Assembly (NCBI RefSeq): GCF_003545695.1
Contig: NZ_QUZZ01000001.1
Span: forward strand, 558,001-622,000
DNA: 64,000 nucleotides
DNA from: Taibaiella helva
GTDB taxonomy: Bacteria; Bacteroidota; Bacteroidia; Chitinophagales; Chitinophagaceae
Reading direction: 5' to 3'
Shown: positions 41,439-51,410 of the stretch, piece after piece
Layout: every line of letters starts with the position of its first letter
How positions within the stretch are numbered: the first letter of the stretch is position 1
Made by a program: the position numbers and the translations under genes
Notes under the pieces: generated by a model
Database searches by the model: none
What the model was told of the DNA's origin: nothing
What the model saw: the letters and a program-made list of their open reading frames with translations, nothing else

Positions 41439-43541
41439 ATGAAGCGTTTATTATTCTTGCTTTCCTTTCTGATCATCGGAATGCCTTTGTTTGCCCAGAA
41501 GTCGGTGGATGAAGTGGTGAAATGGACCTATGACATTAAAAAGACCGGAGACAGTACTTTCGATGTTGTGGTAACAGCAAAAATAATAGACGGCTGGCAT
41601 ATCTATACGGCCACGCCGGGCGGCGAAGGTACCGAGGTGCCTACCAAGGTCGAGTTCAGTAAGAACCCCAGCATCCGCTTTGCCGGTAAGCTTAAGGTCG
41701 ATGGCAAGCCCATTAACGAAGAGATCAAAGAGCTGGGCTATTCTATCCAGTATTACGAAAAGAAAGTAGTTTATACACAGAAGATCGTAGCCTTGGCCAA
41801 TACCACGCTGAACGGCAAGGTCTCTTTCATGACCTGTAAGGATTTTTGCCTGCCGCCCGCGGTTAAAAAATTCCAGCTGAAGGTTGAAGGCCTGGCCACG
41901 ACAGCCGCGGAAACGCAGGATACATCTGCTATCGCGGCAACTGATACCCCGGTACAGGATAACAAAGAAACGGTAGCAGCAGCTTCCGGTAAAGACACAG
42001 CTGCCGTTACTGCTCATAAGGACGGCGGAACACAAAGCGGCGCCGCTGCGGGTGGTGAGCTGTCCTTGTGGGCGATATTCCTTACCGGCCTGGGTGCAGG
42101 CTTCGCGGCTTTTGTTACGCCTTGTATCTATGCCATGTTGCCCATTACCGTCAGCTTCTTTACCAAGCGCAGCAAGAACCGGGCTACAGGCATCCGCAAT
42201 GCATTAATTTATTCCCTCTCTATCATTGGCATCTTCTCTCTTATCGGCGTGCTCATCAGCCTCTTCTTTAAGGAGAATACGATGTACCTTATCTCAACCA
42301 GCATCTGGTTCAATTTCTTTGTATTCGCGGTGTTCGTGGTGTTTGGTATCTCTTTGCTGGGCGCTTTCGAAATTACCCTGCCGGCCTCCTGGAGCACGAA
42401 GCTTGATAGCAAAGCCAACTCCAACAGCTTCGGCGGTATCTTCTTTATGGCGCTGGTGCTGGTTGTCGTCTCCTTCAGCTGTACTTCCGCCTTTATCAGC
42501 TGGCTGATTGTTCAGATTGTACAGGCCCATAACCGCATCGGCGGCCTGGTCGGCTTCATGGGCTTCGGTATGGCCATCGCGCTGCCTTTTGCTATTTTCG
42601 CTTTCTTCCCCGGCCTGCTCAACAATATTGCCAAGTCGGGCGGATGGCTCAACAGCGTAAAGGTGACAATGGGCTTTATCGAGCTGGCCATGGCGATGAA
42701 GTTCTTATCCAATATCGACCTGCAGTACCACTGGCATCTGCTTGATTTTGAAGTCTATCTCAGCATATGGATTGTCTTGTCGGCTTTGCTGGGCATGTAC
42801 CTGCTGGGCAAGCTGAAGTTTTCGCACGACGATGACCTGCCGAAGAATATGTTCGGGCAACCGTACCTAACTGTGACGCGTTTGTTCTTTGCCATAGCGG
42901 CCCTGGCCTTTACCGTTTACATGATCCCTGGTCTTTGGGGCGCTCCTTTGTCGGGGATCAGCGGCTGGTTACCGGAACGCAAAACACTTGAGTTTAACCT
43001 TCATGACAATATCATCAGCCTGAAGCGCGGACAAGTGTCGGTCAGCAGCAAGGGCGCCTCTGAGGTCGCTCCTGTTAAATACACCGAGAACCTGAAATCA
43101 GAACTGCCGGGTGTAGATGCCTTCTTTGACTATGAAGAAGCCCTGGCCGCTTCTAAGAAGACTGGTAAGCCCATACTGCTCGACTTTACCGGGCATAGCT
43201 GCGTCAACTGCCGCAAAATGGAACGTGCCGTATTGTCCAAGCCCGAGGTGCTGCGCGGGCTGAGCGAAGACTTTATTGTCGCCAGCCTGTATTGCGACGA
43301 TAAATCATCGCTGCCGGAGAATGAAGTGTACAAATCGGCTAAAGATGGCAATATGATCACCACGCTGGGCGACCGGAATGTGGACCTGGAGGTGAATACC
43401 TATGGCGAAGTGGGACAGCCGATCTACATTTTTGTAGACAGCGAAGGAAAAGTACTGAAGAAGGCCGGAGGCTATGTTCCCGATGTACAGCGTTTCCTGG
43501 ACATCATGAAAGAAGTGAAAACAGCTTATAAGAAAAAATAA
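41439..43541 (+). CDS. dsbD: Thiol:disulfide interchange protein DsbD
   Basis: 700 residues in three parts. After a signal peptide (residues 1-20), the periplasmic alpha domain carries Cys133 and Cys137 in FMTCKDFCLPP. An eight-segment membrane domain (about 205-505) holds the redox cysteines in TPCIYAMLP (Cys229) and FSCTSAFI (Cys348). The C-terminal thioredoxin-like domain has CVNC at 588-591 (TGHSCVNCRKME). It passes electrons from cytosolic thioredoxin to periplasmic thiol proteins and cytochrome c maturation. All six expected cysteines are present. A linker of Ala/Thr/Asp (about 151-205) joins the first two domains. A TATTTTGCAC box 50 bases upstream is an imperfect promoter candidate. 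Confidence 0.94.
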   Translation: MKRLLFLLSFLIIGMPLFAQKSVDEVVKWTYDIKKTGDSTFDVVVTAKIIDGWHIYTATPGGEGTEVPTKVEFSKNPSIRFAGKLKVDGKPINEEIKELGYSIQYYEKKVVYTQKIVALANTTLNGKVSFMTCKDFCLPPAVKKFQLKVEGLATTAAETQDTSAIAATDTPVQDNKETVAAASGKDTAAVTAHKDGGTQSGAAAGGELSLWAIFLTGLGAGFAAFVTPCIYAMLPITVSFFTKRSKNRATGIRNALIYSLSIIGIFSLIGVLISLFFKENTMYLISTSIWFNFFVFAVFVVFGISLLGAFEITLPASWSTKLDSKANSNSFGGIFFMALVLVVVSFSCTSAFISWLIVQIVQAHNRIGGLVGFMGFGMAIALPFAIFAFFPGLLNNIAKSGGWLNSVKVTMGFIELAMAMKFLSNIDLQYHWHLLDFEVYLSIWIVLSALLGMYLLGKLKFSHDDDLPKNMFGQPYLTVTRLFFAIAALAFTVYMIPGLWGAPLSGISGWLPERKTLEFNLHDNIISLKRGQVSVSSKGASEVAPVKYTENLKSELPGVDAFFDYEEALAASKKTGKPILLDFTGHSCVNCRKMERAVLSKPEVLRGLSEDFIVASLYCDDKSSLPENEVYKSAKDGNMITTLGDRNVDLEVNTYGEVGQPIYIFVDSEGKVLKKAGGYVPDVQRFLDIMKEVKTAYKKK

Positions 43542-43576
43542 GCCTGCAGACTGCTGCCTGGTTAGTCTATAATAAT

Positions 43577-43607
43577 AAAAGTGCGGCTCTTATGAGCCGC
43601 ACTTTTT
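43577..43607. terminator. Terminator between dsbD and a convergent gene
   Basis: AAAAGTGCGGCTC (43577-43589) pairs with GAGCCGCACTTTT across TTAT, flanked by A and T runs on both sides. It can serve dsbD (stop 43541) and the minus-strand membrane protein (stop 43653). Confidence 0.9.
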
Positions 43608-43652
43608 AATTTAATGGTCATCAGGCATTGTTGCTGCGCAGAAGCGCCCGGT

Positions 43653-44147
43653 TTATTTAAGATGTTTGAGCTGGGTAGCATAGAGCACCAGGAAGATCAC
43701 CGGAAATATATAGCCGATCATGGCCAGGATACCGCCGCCGGCTGCACCCATCACTATCATGGCCACTGGCGCCACAACCTGGCCCAAGAGGTAGAGGAAG
43801 AAGCCCGTACGCTTCAGCTTCCTCATTTGAAGGGCGCCCAAAAAGCAAAGCGCCATGCTTGCCAGCATAATGATCAATATCGGCAGCTTCAGCTCGCATT
43901 GCTTTACCATGGCTTCGGACATGGAGCTCATCATGCTCGCCATCGGGTTGTCGCCGTCTTCTGTCAGCTTAGCCATCATCTCCACCGATTTGCAAACGGC
44001 AAAGTAATTGTATATGGACGAGAGCAGCCCAATGGCGCAACCGATAAAAGTCAGGATCGTCAGAATATTGAGCATATCCGGCAATTTCTTGGTCTGCGCC
44101 TGGCTGTCGGCATTGAAGCTGTCGTGGAATTGATTGAAATCAGTCAT
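43653..44147 (-). CDS. Membrane protein with four hydrophobic segments, function unknown
   Basis: 164 residues. Hydrophobic stretches at about 26-46, 90-108, 118-135 and 140-158 suggest four transmembrane helices, with a Met-rich loop (GDNPMASMMSSMSEAMVKQ) between the first and second. The N-terminus is polar (MTDFNQFHDSFNADSQAQTK). I do not recognise a family. ATG 44147 is chosen; the frame is open to 44225 but the upstream stretch is AT-rich with a promoter-like character. It is convergent with dsbD. Confidence 0.7.
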   Translation of the reverse strand: MTDFNQFHDSFNADSQAQTKKLPDMLNILTILTFIGCAIGLLSSIYNYFAVCKSVEMMAKLTEDGDNPMASMMSSMSEAMVKQCELKLPILIIMLASMALCFLGALQMRKLKRTGFFLYLLGQVVAPVAMIVMGAAGGGILAMIGYIFPVIFLVLYATQLKHLK

Positions 44148-44346
44148 GTTGATCTTTGTTTTAGAGAGGCTAAAATTATAGTTATTTTGGAAAACTCTTT
44201 CTTTGTCTTGTAGAAAATTGCGCAATATGCCTCTTCTCCAATAATTAATATGCGCTGCCGGCGTTATAAAAGGGGAATTTCGGAAATTTCAAGTAAATTA
44301 CATTAATTTTTAACCGGCATTACCGTAAAGCATTCTGGGCTCAATA

Positions 44347-47300
44347 ATGAATTACAGGCTGAAATATATCGTTAGCCTCCTGCTGTTCCTGGGGGCAGGG
44401 TTGACGACCTTTGCACAGACCAACCTGGAAGTGTTTGGTCAGAACCGCGTTCAGTTCCGCAGATTCGATTGGAAATTTTACGATGCTGCACACTTTAAGA
44501 TCTACCATTACGACCGCGCCGGCCGTGAGCTTGCCCGCTATGTCGCCGAACAGGCCGAACAGGATGTAAGCGCTATAGAACGAAGGCTGGGAGGGCTTTT
44601 TCCCGAAAGGCTCAATATTATTGTCTATAATTCCTACGATGAGTATCAGCAAAGCAATGTAGGCCTTAATGGTGAGCTGCAGCTGCAGAACGACAATCCT
44701 GCAGGTACCGTCAACCTGGTAGGAGACAAGCTGGTGATCTATTTTACGGGCAGGCATGCCGACCTGAAGCGCCAGTTGCGCCAGGGTATGGCCCAGGTGG
44801 TGATGGAGCGGCTTATGTTTGGCGAGAACTTCAGGGAAATGGTTCGTAATGCAGTGCTGCTGAATCTTCCCTCCTGGGTCACCGCAGGTTATGTCGATTA
44901 TGTCGTGGATGGCTGGACTACCAACGACGATAACGACTGGAAGAATATCCTGATGACGGGAGAAAAGATCCACTTTGACGAGATCGGCGACCGTAATCCC
45001 AGGCTGGCCGGAAAGGCTTTCTGGAAGTACATTGCCGTCAAGCACGGAGAGAACAATGTCAAGAACCTGCTGTACCTTACCCAGCTGAAAAGCAGTCTCA
45101 ATAAGGCGCTCAAGCTTACGATCAACCAGAAGCTGAAGATAACCTACGATTCCCTGGTGAGCTATTACAAAGGCCGGTATGGCTTTGAAGAGCAGATATT
45201 CGAGCCGGTGGATACTTCGCATATGCTTACACGTATTCCCGTACCCGATGATGAAGGGCGCGTCCGGGATATCGCCGTTTCGCCCAGGGGCGGTGATGTG
45301 GCTTATGTGAAGTGGCGCTTCGGAGAATACCAGGTCGTGCTTGAAAAAACAAAAATGGTGGATGGCGTCGCTAAAAGGGAAAGCTCCGTGATCCTTTCCG
45401 GTGGCGTGAAGAATTATCGTGAGAACGATGATCCCGATTATCCGCTGGTGGCCTGGAACAATACGGGCTTTAAGCTGGGGATCATCTCCAAGATCAAGAA
45501 CCGGCTGCGTATTCGTGTATATAATTCCATCAAAGGCAAAATTGAAGATTTCAGGGTGCCCGTCTCGCGGTTCGATCGCATTACCGGCTTCACCTTTATG
45601 GAAGATGACGATATGCTGATCCTCTCGGCAATCAGGAAAGGACAAAGCGATCTCTTTGAATACCGGCTGAAAGGCGGCCGTATGAACCAGCTTACCGACG
45701 ATACCTGGGACGATCTCGCACCGGTATTCGTCAGCGGGGGCTCGCGCAAAGGCATTGTTTTCCTGAGCAACCGGCCCGAGCCGTACCTCAACCTGAAGCC
45801 TTTGCCCAATGAGCTGCCGGCAGGTCCCATGAACGCTTTCTTCTACAATTCGACCACCAAAAGCTATGACCTGCTGCAGCTGAGCCGTAGTGTAAAGGGA
45901 GAAGTGATGCAGGCCATTCCCTATGGCAGCGACCACTTCGCTTTTCTTTCCGACCAGAACGGCGTGCGCAACCGCTTTGTGGTCATGTTTGCCCGTAATG
46001 CAAAGAACCAGGATTCGGCCTATGCCGTACCCACGACTAATTTCAGCCGCAGTATCCTCTACCAGCAATACAATCCTGCCAGCGGAAAGATCGCAGATGT
46101 CATCCAGCAGCAGAAACAATACGAGGTCTTTTTTCATAAGATCGAATTACCGGCTCCCGATGGTACTGCAACGCCCCGGAAGCTGCTGCCTCTGGTATTT
46201 GTAGATGGCATCGTCAACAATAAGACTGCAACGGTAACCAGCACTCCCGTAAACTTTATGGATAAGTCGGAGCTGGAAAAGAAGGAAGATGATTTTTCAG
46301 TTCCCACCGGCGATCAGCTGCAGAGTGAGTTCAGCCGCAGAAGCAAGATCGATCCCGAGGATTCAGCCAGGGTCGAGCCGGGCGCCGAATCGAATACGCT
46401 GGCCGAAATGCTGGCGCTGAATAAGCCGGCCGATTCTACAGCGATACCCGGTATCACCCATACCGATACAAGCACCGATACGGCCCAGCCCAGGATCACT
46501 TCCGCTTCAGGAGCCACCGATGGCGCGTTGAATAAGCGGATCGTCTATGTCGACAGCACTTTCATCGACCTCCGCTCACAACCTTACCGCCGGTCTTTCA
46601 CGCTGGACTTCTTCAGCATACGGGCCGATAACAGCATTATCTTTAACCGCTACCAGTCCTACGACAATACCCTTGGCCAGTTTTCCAACACGCCGATCTC
46701 CGGTATGCTTACGGCCAGCCTTATCGATAAGCTGGAAGACTACAGGTTCACGGGCAGTTTGCGTATCCCGGTCAACTTCTCGGGCCTGACCTACTTCATG
46801 CAATTTGAGAATTTCCGGCGCAGGGTAGACTGGGGGCTTATTTTCTATCGCCAGGAAACCAAGAACAACTATAACTTTTCGGTCGACCCCACCCAACCTA
46901 TCGTTTTTACTGAGCCGGGTAAGAACATCACCACGCTGGTACAGGGAAGCGTCAGCTATCCCCTCGATAAAGTGAAAAGCTTCCGGCTGCATATGGGCGG
47001 CAGGGAAGACAAAATGGTGATTAAGGCCAAAGACCCGGTAGGATTGGCTTTGCCCAATACCAAGCAATATTGGGTCATGAGCCGCGCCGAATTTGTCTAC
47101 GACGATACGCGCAATCCTACTTTGAATATATGGAATGGTCTGCGGTACAAGCTTTTCGCCGAATATATGTACCGGCTCTACTCCAACAATACGTATACCA
47201 CGGACGTCGATACCAGCGCCTCCACCAAAAAGGGCGGCTTCTACAACCTGGGCTTCGATTTCCGCTATTACCATAAGATCTATAAGAACTTCATCTTTGC

Positions 47301-47847
47301 TATCCGCGCGGCCGGCGCGCACTCGGGCGGAAACCAGAAGATCGTCTACTATATGGGTGGCGTCGATAATGATGTCAATCCTAAATTCAACAATGCGCTG
47401 CAGCCATCCGGGAAGAATGATTATGCTTTCCAGGCCCTGGCCAATAACCTGCGCGGCTACACCCAGAATTCCAGGAACGGGAATACCTATGCGTTGCTGA
47501 ATGCCGAGCTGCGGTTCCCGGTATTTGGTACCCTGATGCGTCGTCCTATACAGTCTTCGATACTGAAGCATCTCCAGGTGGTTGGCTTCGTCGATGTGGG
47601 CTCGGCCTGGGAAGGTCTGCTCCCCACCTCTACAAACATGGACCGCTATTATCATGTCAGCTGGCCGCCCGCTCCTACAAGCCCCATTGTTTCGGTATCG
47701 GTGCCCAACTACACCGATAACGGTATTGCTATCGGCTACGGCGCAGGCGTGAGAACCATGCTGTTTGGATATTTTGCTCGTTTTGATGCCGCCTGGAACA
47801 TCCGTAACGATTTTCAATGGTATATTTCTTTGGGTACCGACTTCTGA
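44347..47847 (+). CDS. Exported TolB-like propeller protein with degenerate peptidase-MA domain and C-terminal barrel-like region
   Basis: 1166 residues. Signal peptide (YIVSLLLFLGAGLTTFAQ); then a domain of about 200 residues that resembles gluzincin peptidase-MA in layout (FYDAAHFKIYHYDR, LNIIVYNSYDEYQ, LPSWVTAGYVDYV), but the HExxH position reads QGMAQ (about residues 146-150) and the usual WLxEG glutamate is replaced in WVTAG (177-181). A TolB/PD40-type propeller follows (about 300-560; DIAVSPRGGDVAYVKW, GRMNQLTDDTWDDLAPVF). After a Thr/Asp-rich linker, the last 400 residues have alternating beta strands and end in FQWYISLGTDF, like an outer-membrane barrel. Probably a non-catalytic surface or outer-membrane protein. 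Confidence 0.8.
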   Translation: MNYRLKYIVSLLLFLGAGLTTFAQTNLEVFGQNRVQFRRFDWKFYDAAHFKIYHYDRAGRELARYVAEQAEQDVSAIERRLGGLFPERLNIIVYNSYDEYQQSNVGLNGELQLQNDNPAGTVNLVGDKLVIYFTGRHADLKRQLRQGMAQVVMERLMFGENFREMVRNAVLLNLPSWVTAGYVDYVVDGWTTNDDNDWKNILMTGEKIHFDEIGDRNPRLAGKAFWKYIAVKHGENNVKNLLYLTQLKSSLNKALKLTINQKLKITYDSLVSYYKGRYGFEEQIFEPVDTSHMLTRIPVPDDEGRVRDIAVSPRGGDVAYVKWRFGEYQVVLEKTKMVDGVAKRESSVILSGGVKNYRENDDPDYPLVAWNNTGFKLGIISKIKNRLRIRVYNSIKGKIEDFRVPVSRFDRITGFTFMEDDDMLILSAIRKGQSDLFEYRLKGGRMNQLTDDTWDDLAPVFVSGGSRKGIVFLSNRPEPYLNLKPLPNELPAGPMNAFFYNSTTKSYDLLQLSRSVKGEVMQAIPYGSDHFAFLSDQNGVRNRFVVMFARNAKNQDSAYAVPTTNFSRSILYQQYNPASGKIADVIQQQKQYEVFFHKIELPAPDGTATPRKLLPLVFVDGIVNNKTATVTSTPVNFMDKSELEKKEDDFSVPTGDQLQSEFSRRSKIDPEDSARVEPGAESNTLAEMLALNKPADSTAIPGITHTDTSTDTAQPRITSASGATDGALNKRIVYVDSTFIDLRSQPYRRSFTLDFFSIRADNSIIFNRYQSYDNTLGQFSNTPISGMLTASLIDKLEDYRFTGSLRIPVNFSGLTYFMQFENFRRRVDWGLIFYRQETKNNYNFSVDPTQPIVFTEPGKNITTLVQGSVSYPLDKVKSFRLHMGGREDKMVIKAKDPVGLALPNTKQYWVMSRAEFVYDDTRNPTLNIWNGLRYKLFAEYMYRLYSNNTYTTDVDTSASTKKGGFYNLGFDFRYYHKIYKNFIFAIRAAGAHSGGNQKIVYYMGGVDNDVNPKFNNALQPSGKNDYAFQALANNLRGYTQNSRNGNTYALLNAELRFPVFGTLMRRPIQSSILKHLQVVGFVDVGSAWEGLLPTSTNMDRYYHVSWPPAPTSPIVSVSVPNYTDNGIAIGYGAGVRTMLFGYFARFDAAWNIRNDFQWYISLGTDF

Positions 47848-47891
47848 TCCTTGTTTAATAGCTTCTCGGGAAGCCCACCTGCCGGGGTTCT

Positions 47892-47912
47892 CAGGCAAAA
47901 GCCTGGTTTTTG
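47892..47912 (+). terminator. Weak terminator after the TolB-like gene
   Basis: A short CAGGC AAAA GCCTG hairpin followed by GTTTTTG, 44 bases after the stop. The stem is only 5 bp. Confidence 0.5.
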
Positions 47913-48007
47913 AGTTATAGATACGCGATTGAGTTAATTTGTGTTAATTTCGCATGTATTTCGGTGTTGTTTTTCTGTTACCCAACTTTTTTTACAGAGA
48001 AAGCGTC

Positions 48008-48015
48008 TACTTTTG
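48008..48015 (+). promoter_or_regulatory. -7 promoter element of the short T9SS gene
   Basis: TACTTTTG, a full match to TAnnTTTG, 19 bases before the ATG at 48034, giving a leader of about a dozen bases. Confidence 0.6.
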
Positions 48016-48033
48016 TATCGTTAACTCAAGAAG

Positions 48034-48426
48034 ATGAAGAAACATATTTACCTGGTGCTTGTGCTCATTGCCCTACTGCCGCTGGCCGCTAAGGCGCAGA
48101 CGATCAATGTAGGTGCTATGCCCGGCAGTGTACCGGCGCCGGCTGCCAGAAAGGAATTGCTGATCCCGAATGCCTTTAGTCCCAATAACGACGGACAAAA
48201 TGATTTTTTTAAAGTATGTAATATTACCAATGAAAAGCTGATCGACTTCAAGGTATTCAACCGCTGGGGCACGATCCTTTTCCGTACCACCGATCCCAAG
48301 CAAGGATGGGACGGCACCAATAAGGGGCAGATGCAGCCGCTGGGTGTATATGGCTATGTGATCCGTATCGGTTATCCCGATGGTTATGTGGAGACCTATA
48401 AAGGTACCGTGACCCTGATCCGCTAA
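48034..48426 (+). CDS. Stand-alone T9SS type B (gliding-motility CTD) sorting domain protein
   Basis: 130 residues made of a signal peptide (KKHIYLVLVLIALLPLAAKAQ), a linker of about 20 residues, and one gliding-motility-associated C-terminal domain: IPNAFSPNNDGQNDFFKVCNI, LIDFKVFNRWGTILFRT, GWDGTNKGQMQPLGVYGYVIRI and YKGTVTLIR. Type B domains normally sit at the end of large adhesins and target them through the type IX system to the surface. Here there is no passenger. It has its own promoter and terminator. Its role could be regulatory, competitive or structural at the cell surface (inference). Confidence 0.9.
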   Translation: MKKHIYLVLVLIALLPLAAKAQTINVGAMPGSVPAPAARKELLIPNAFSPNNDGQNDFFKVCNITNEKLIDFKVFNRWGTILFRTTDPKQGWDGTNKGQMQPLGVYGYVIRIGYPDGYVETYKGTVTLIR

Positions 48427-48450
48427 GAAATTTATAGAACCGATATTTTG

Positions 48451-48476
48451 AAAACCGCGCCAGGCGCGGTTTTTTT
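48451..48476 (+). terminator. Terminator after the short T9SS gene
   Basis: AAAACCGCGCC and GGCGCGGTTTTTT form an almost loopless palindrome with a U tract, 24 bases after the stop. Confidence 0.88.
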
Positions 48477-48538
48477 ATTGCTCCATATCTTTTTTTATTT
48501 GTCTGTAAAAAATGGCATGGATTTTCCGTTTATACGAC

Positions 48539-48546
48539 TATTTTTG
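48539..48546 (+). promoter_or_regulatory. -7 promoter element of the pyrophosphatase gene
   Basis: TATTTTTG, a match to TAnnTTTG, 29 bases before the ATG at 48575. It lies downstream of the other in-frame ATG at 48512, which argues against that start. Confidence 0.6.
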
Positions 48547-48574
48547 TTTCAACTCTAAAAACTTAATACTAAGC

Positions 48575-51343
48575 ATGGACTCACTTTTTTACTTGGTGCC
48601 CTGTTTCGGGATAGTAGCATTGCTGTTTACACTGATACAAAGCGGCTGGGTAGGCCGGCAATCAGCAGGTAATGATCGGATGAAAGAGATCAGCAAATAC
48701 ATCGCCGATGGTGCGATGGCTTTTCTTAAGGCAGAGTATAAGATCCTCACTTATTTCGTGATCCTTGCGGCGATCCTTCTGGGGATTATGGGTTCCAGCA
48801 ATGCCAATTCGCACTGGAGTATTGCCCTGGCCTTCGTGCTGGGCGCTTTTATGAGCGCCCTGGCCGGTTTCATTGGTATGCGTATCGCTACAAAGGCCAA
48901 TGTACGTACTGCCGAGGCCGCCCGTACCAGCCTGAGTAAGGCCCTTAAAGTCTCTTTCACCGGCGGCAGTGTTATGGGTATGGGCGTCGCTGGTCTTGCT
49001 GTATTGGGCCTGGGTGGTCTCTTTATCATTTTGAAAATGATCTTTGCTCCGGAAGCAGGTGTGGACTCCCTTGAAATGGAGCGTACCATAGAAGTGCTTA
49101 CCGGTTTCAGCCTTGGCGCAGAAAGCATCGCGCTCTTTGCCCGTGTAGGCGGCGGTATCTATACGAAGGCCGCCGACGTAGGCGCCGACCTGGTGGGCAA
49201 AGTGGAAGCTGGTATCCCGGAAGATGATCCGCGCAATCCGGCCACCATTGCCGATAACGTAGGCGACAACGTAGGCGACGTAGCCGGTATGGGCGCCGAT
49301 CTCTTCGGCAGCTACGTAGCTACCGTGCTGGCCACTATGGTGCTGGGCAGGGAAACAATAAGCGGGGCCGGTGACCGGTTCCACGGATTGGCGCCCATTC
49401 TGCTGCCGATGCTGATCGCAGGCGTCGGTATCATCCTGTCGATTATCGGTACTTTTTTTGTACGCATCAGCGAAGGCGCCGGTTTAAGCACGGCAAAGGT
49501 GCAGCGCGCGCTGAACATGGGTAACTACGGAGCCATTGTGCTGACCGCTATTGCCGCCTTCCTCCTGGTTAATGGCCTTATGCCCGATACAATGACCCTT
49601 CGCGGGCATGAATTCAACAAGATGGATATCTTCGGCGCCATCATTGTCGGCCTGGTTGTCGGTACCCTGATGAGTGTCATTACCGAATACTTTACCGCAA
49701 TGGGCAAGCGCCCGGTGCTCAGCATTATCCGCCAGTCGGCCACGGGCCATGCCACCAATATTATCGGGGGCCTCAGCGTGGGTATGGAAAGTACCCTGCT
49801 GCCTATCCTGGTGCTGGCCGGCGGTATCTACGGCTCTTACGCTTTTGCAGGTCTGTATGGTGTGGCCATTGCCGCAGCCGGCATGATGGCAACTACTGCC
49901 ATGCAGCTGGCAATCGATGCCTTTGGTCCTATTGCCGACAATGCCGGTGGTATTGCCGAAATGAGCGAGCTTCCCGGCGATGTACGTGAGAAGACCGATA
50001 TCCTTGATGCTGTAGGCAACACCACGGCAGCCACAGGTAAGGGCTTCGCTATTGCCTCTGCAGCGCTTACCGCCCTGGCTTTGTTTGCGGCCTTTGTCGG
50101 CATTTCGAAGATCGATGGCATCGATATTTACAGGGCAGATGTGCTGGCCGGCCTGTTTGTTGGTGGCATGATCCCCTTTATCTTTTCTTCCCTGGCCATT
50201 AAGGCCGTGGGACAGGCAGCCATGTCCATGGTGGAAGAAGTGCGCCGCCAGTTCCGCGAGATACCCGGTATCATGGAAGGTACGGGCAAGCCTCAGTACG
50301 AAAAATGTGTGGCCATCTCTACCGATGCTTCCATTAAGAAAATGATGCTGCCCGGTGCGATCGCCATCCTGTCTCCGCTCATCATCGGTTTCCTGCTGGG
50401 ACCCGAAGTGCTGGGCGGTTTCCTGGCAGGCGCTACTGTCAGCGGTGTGCTGATGGGCATGTTCCAGAACAATGCCGGCGGCGCCTGGGACAATGCCAAA
50501 AAATCTTTTGAAAAAGGTGTTCAGATCAACGGCGAGACCTACTATAAGAAATCGGAGCCGCATAAAGCTTCTGTAACAGGAGATACTGTAGGTGATCCTT
50601 TCAAAGATACTTCCGGGCCTTCCATGAACATCCTCATCAAGCTGATGAGCATCGTGAGCCTGGTGATCGCGCCTACCTTGTCGCATATCTATGCCGGTAA
50701 GATACAGGAGCAGCGTACCGCCAGCATAGCACGCATGCAGCTGGCCGCTTCCGGTACGGAAGTAGCGCCCGGTACTACCGTAAATGTGCAGCAGGAGACT
50801 GTAGCGCAGACACCCGATGCCACAGTGAAGACCGAGCGCAGCGGCAAGCTGGTCGACAATGAATTTGTGGCTGACCTGGGCAGCATTACTGTGCTGAAGC
50901 TGCAGAACAATACCGAGCTGCAGGTAGGCGAGCAAAGCGTAGAACGGAAGCTGGTCGATTTTATTCAAACCGGTACCATAGATGAGGCCAACAAAAGCGC
51001 CAACTGGATATCCTTCGACCGCTTGCAATTCGAAACAGGCAAAGCCACGCTGAAACCCTCTTCGGAGGAGCAGCTGAACAATATCGTCGCTATCCTGAAA
51101 GCGTATCCCCAGGTAGGCCTTAAGATCGGCGGCTATACCGACAATACCGGCGATGCAGCAGCAAACCTGAAGCTGAGCCAGGAAAGGGCGGAGCACGTAA
51201 AAAGCCGCCTTGTCGCGCTGGGCATCGATGCTTCTCGCCTGGAAGCCGATGGCTACGGACAAGAGTTCCCCGTAGGGGACAACAACACCGAGCTGGGAAG
51301 GGCTATGAACAGGAGGATCGATGTAAAAGTTTCTAAAAAATAA
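48575..51343 (+). CDS. hppA: Membrane-bound ion-translocating pyrophosphatase fused to a C-terminal OmpA domain
   Basis: 922 residues. Residues 1 to about 710 are a membrane pyrophosphatase with about 16 helices. The substrate motif [20 protein letters not shown] (about 200-219) followed by [20 protein letters not shown] is intact, as is the second acidic motif [16 protein letters not shown]. The [13 protein letters not shown] segment has Ala rather than Lys after NTT, the hallmark of the K+-dependent class. These enzymes hydrolyse pyrophosphate and pump H+ and/or Na+ outward. After a linker (about 710-805) comes an OmpA/MotB-like peptidoglycan-binding domain (about 805-922; [40 protein letters not shown]). 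Known M-PPase C-termini face outside, so the domain would be periplasmic. Confidence 0.93.
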   Translation: MDSLFYLVPCFGIVALLFTLIQSGWVGRQSAGNDRMKEISKYIADGAMAFLKAEYKILTYFVILAAILLGIMGSSNANSHWSIALAFVLGAFMSALAGFIGMRIATKANVRTAEAARTSLSKALKVSFTGGSVMGMGVAGLAVLGLGGLFIILKMIFAPEAGVDSLEMERTIEVLTGFSLGAESIALFARVGGGIYTKAADVGADLVGKVEAGIPEDDPRNPATIADNVGDNVGDVAGMGADLFGSYVATVLATMVLGRETISGAGDRFHGLAPILLPMLIAGVGIILSIIGTFFVRISEGAGLSTAKVQRALNMGNYGAIVLTAIAAFLLVNGLMPDTMTLRGHEFNKMDIFGAIIVGLVVGTLMSVITEYFTAMGKRPVLSIIRQSATGHATNIIGGLSVGMESTLLPILVLAGGIYGSYAFAGLYGVAIAAAGMMATTAMQLAIDAFGPIADNAGGIAEMSELPGDVREKTDILDAVGNTTAATGKGFAIASAALTALALFAAFVGISKIDGIDIYRADVLAGLFVGGMIPFIFSSLAIKAVGQAAMSMVEEVRRQFREIPGIMEGTGKPQYEKCVAISTDASIKKMMLPGAIAILSPLIIGFLLGPEVLGGFLAGATVSGVLMGMFQNNAGGAWDNAKKSFEKGVQINGETYYKKSEPHKASVTGDTVGDPFKDTSGPSMNILIKLMSIVSLVIAPTLSHIYAGKIQEQRTASIARMQLAASGTEVAPGTTVNVQQETVAQTPDATVKTERSGKLVDNEFVADLGSITVLKLQNNTELQVGEQSVERKLVDFIQTGTIDEANKSANWISFDRLQFETGKATLKPSSEEQLNNIVAILKAYPQVGLKIGGYTDNTGDAAANLKLSQERAEHVKSRLVALGIDASRLEADGYGQEFPVGDNNTELGRAMNRRIDVKVSKK

Positions 51344-51410
51344 GCCCCCTCTTCATCATTTGCAGTGTAGGTAATCAAATGTTATTTTTAAGCATTATCT
51401 TCATTAGCAA

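Noticed and set aside
43614-44213. 199-codon plus-strand open frame opposite the four-helix membrane protein gene
   Set aside because: Antisense; the translation is His/Gln rich, while the minus-strand frame has clear hydrophobic helices and a terminator.
44341-46137. 598-residue minus-strand open frame opposite the TolB-like gene
   Set aside because: Antisense shadow caused by codon bias; no start context, no recognisable domain.
49484-51262. 592-residue minus-strand open frame opposite the pyrophosphatase gene
   Set aside because: Antisense shadow; composition (Gly, His, Gln rich) is typical of reverse-strand readings here.
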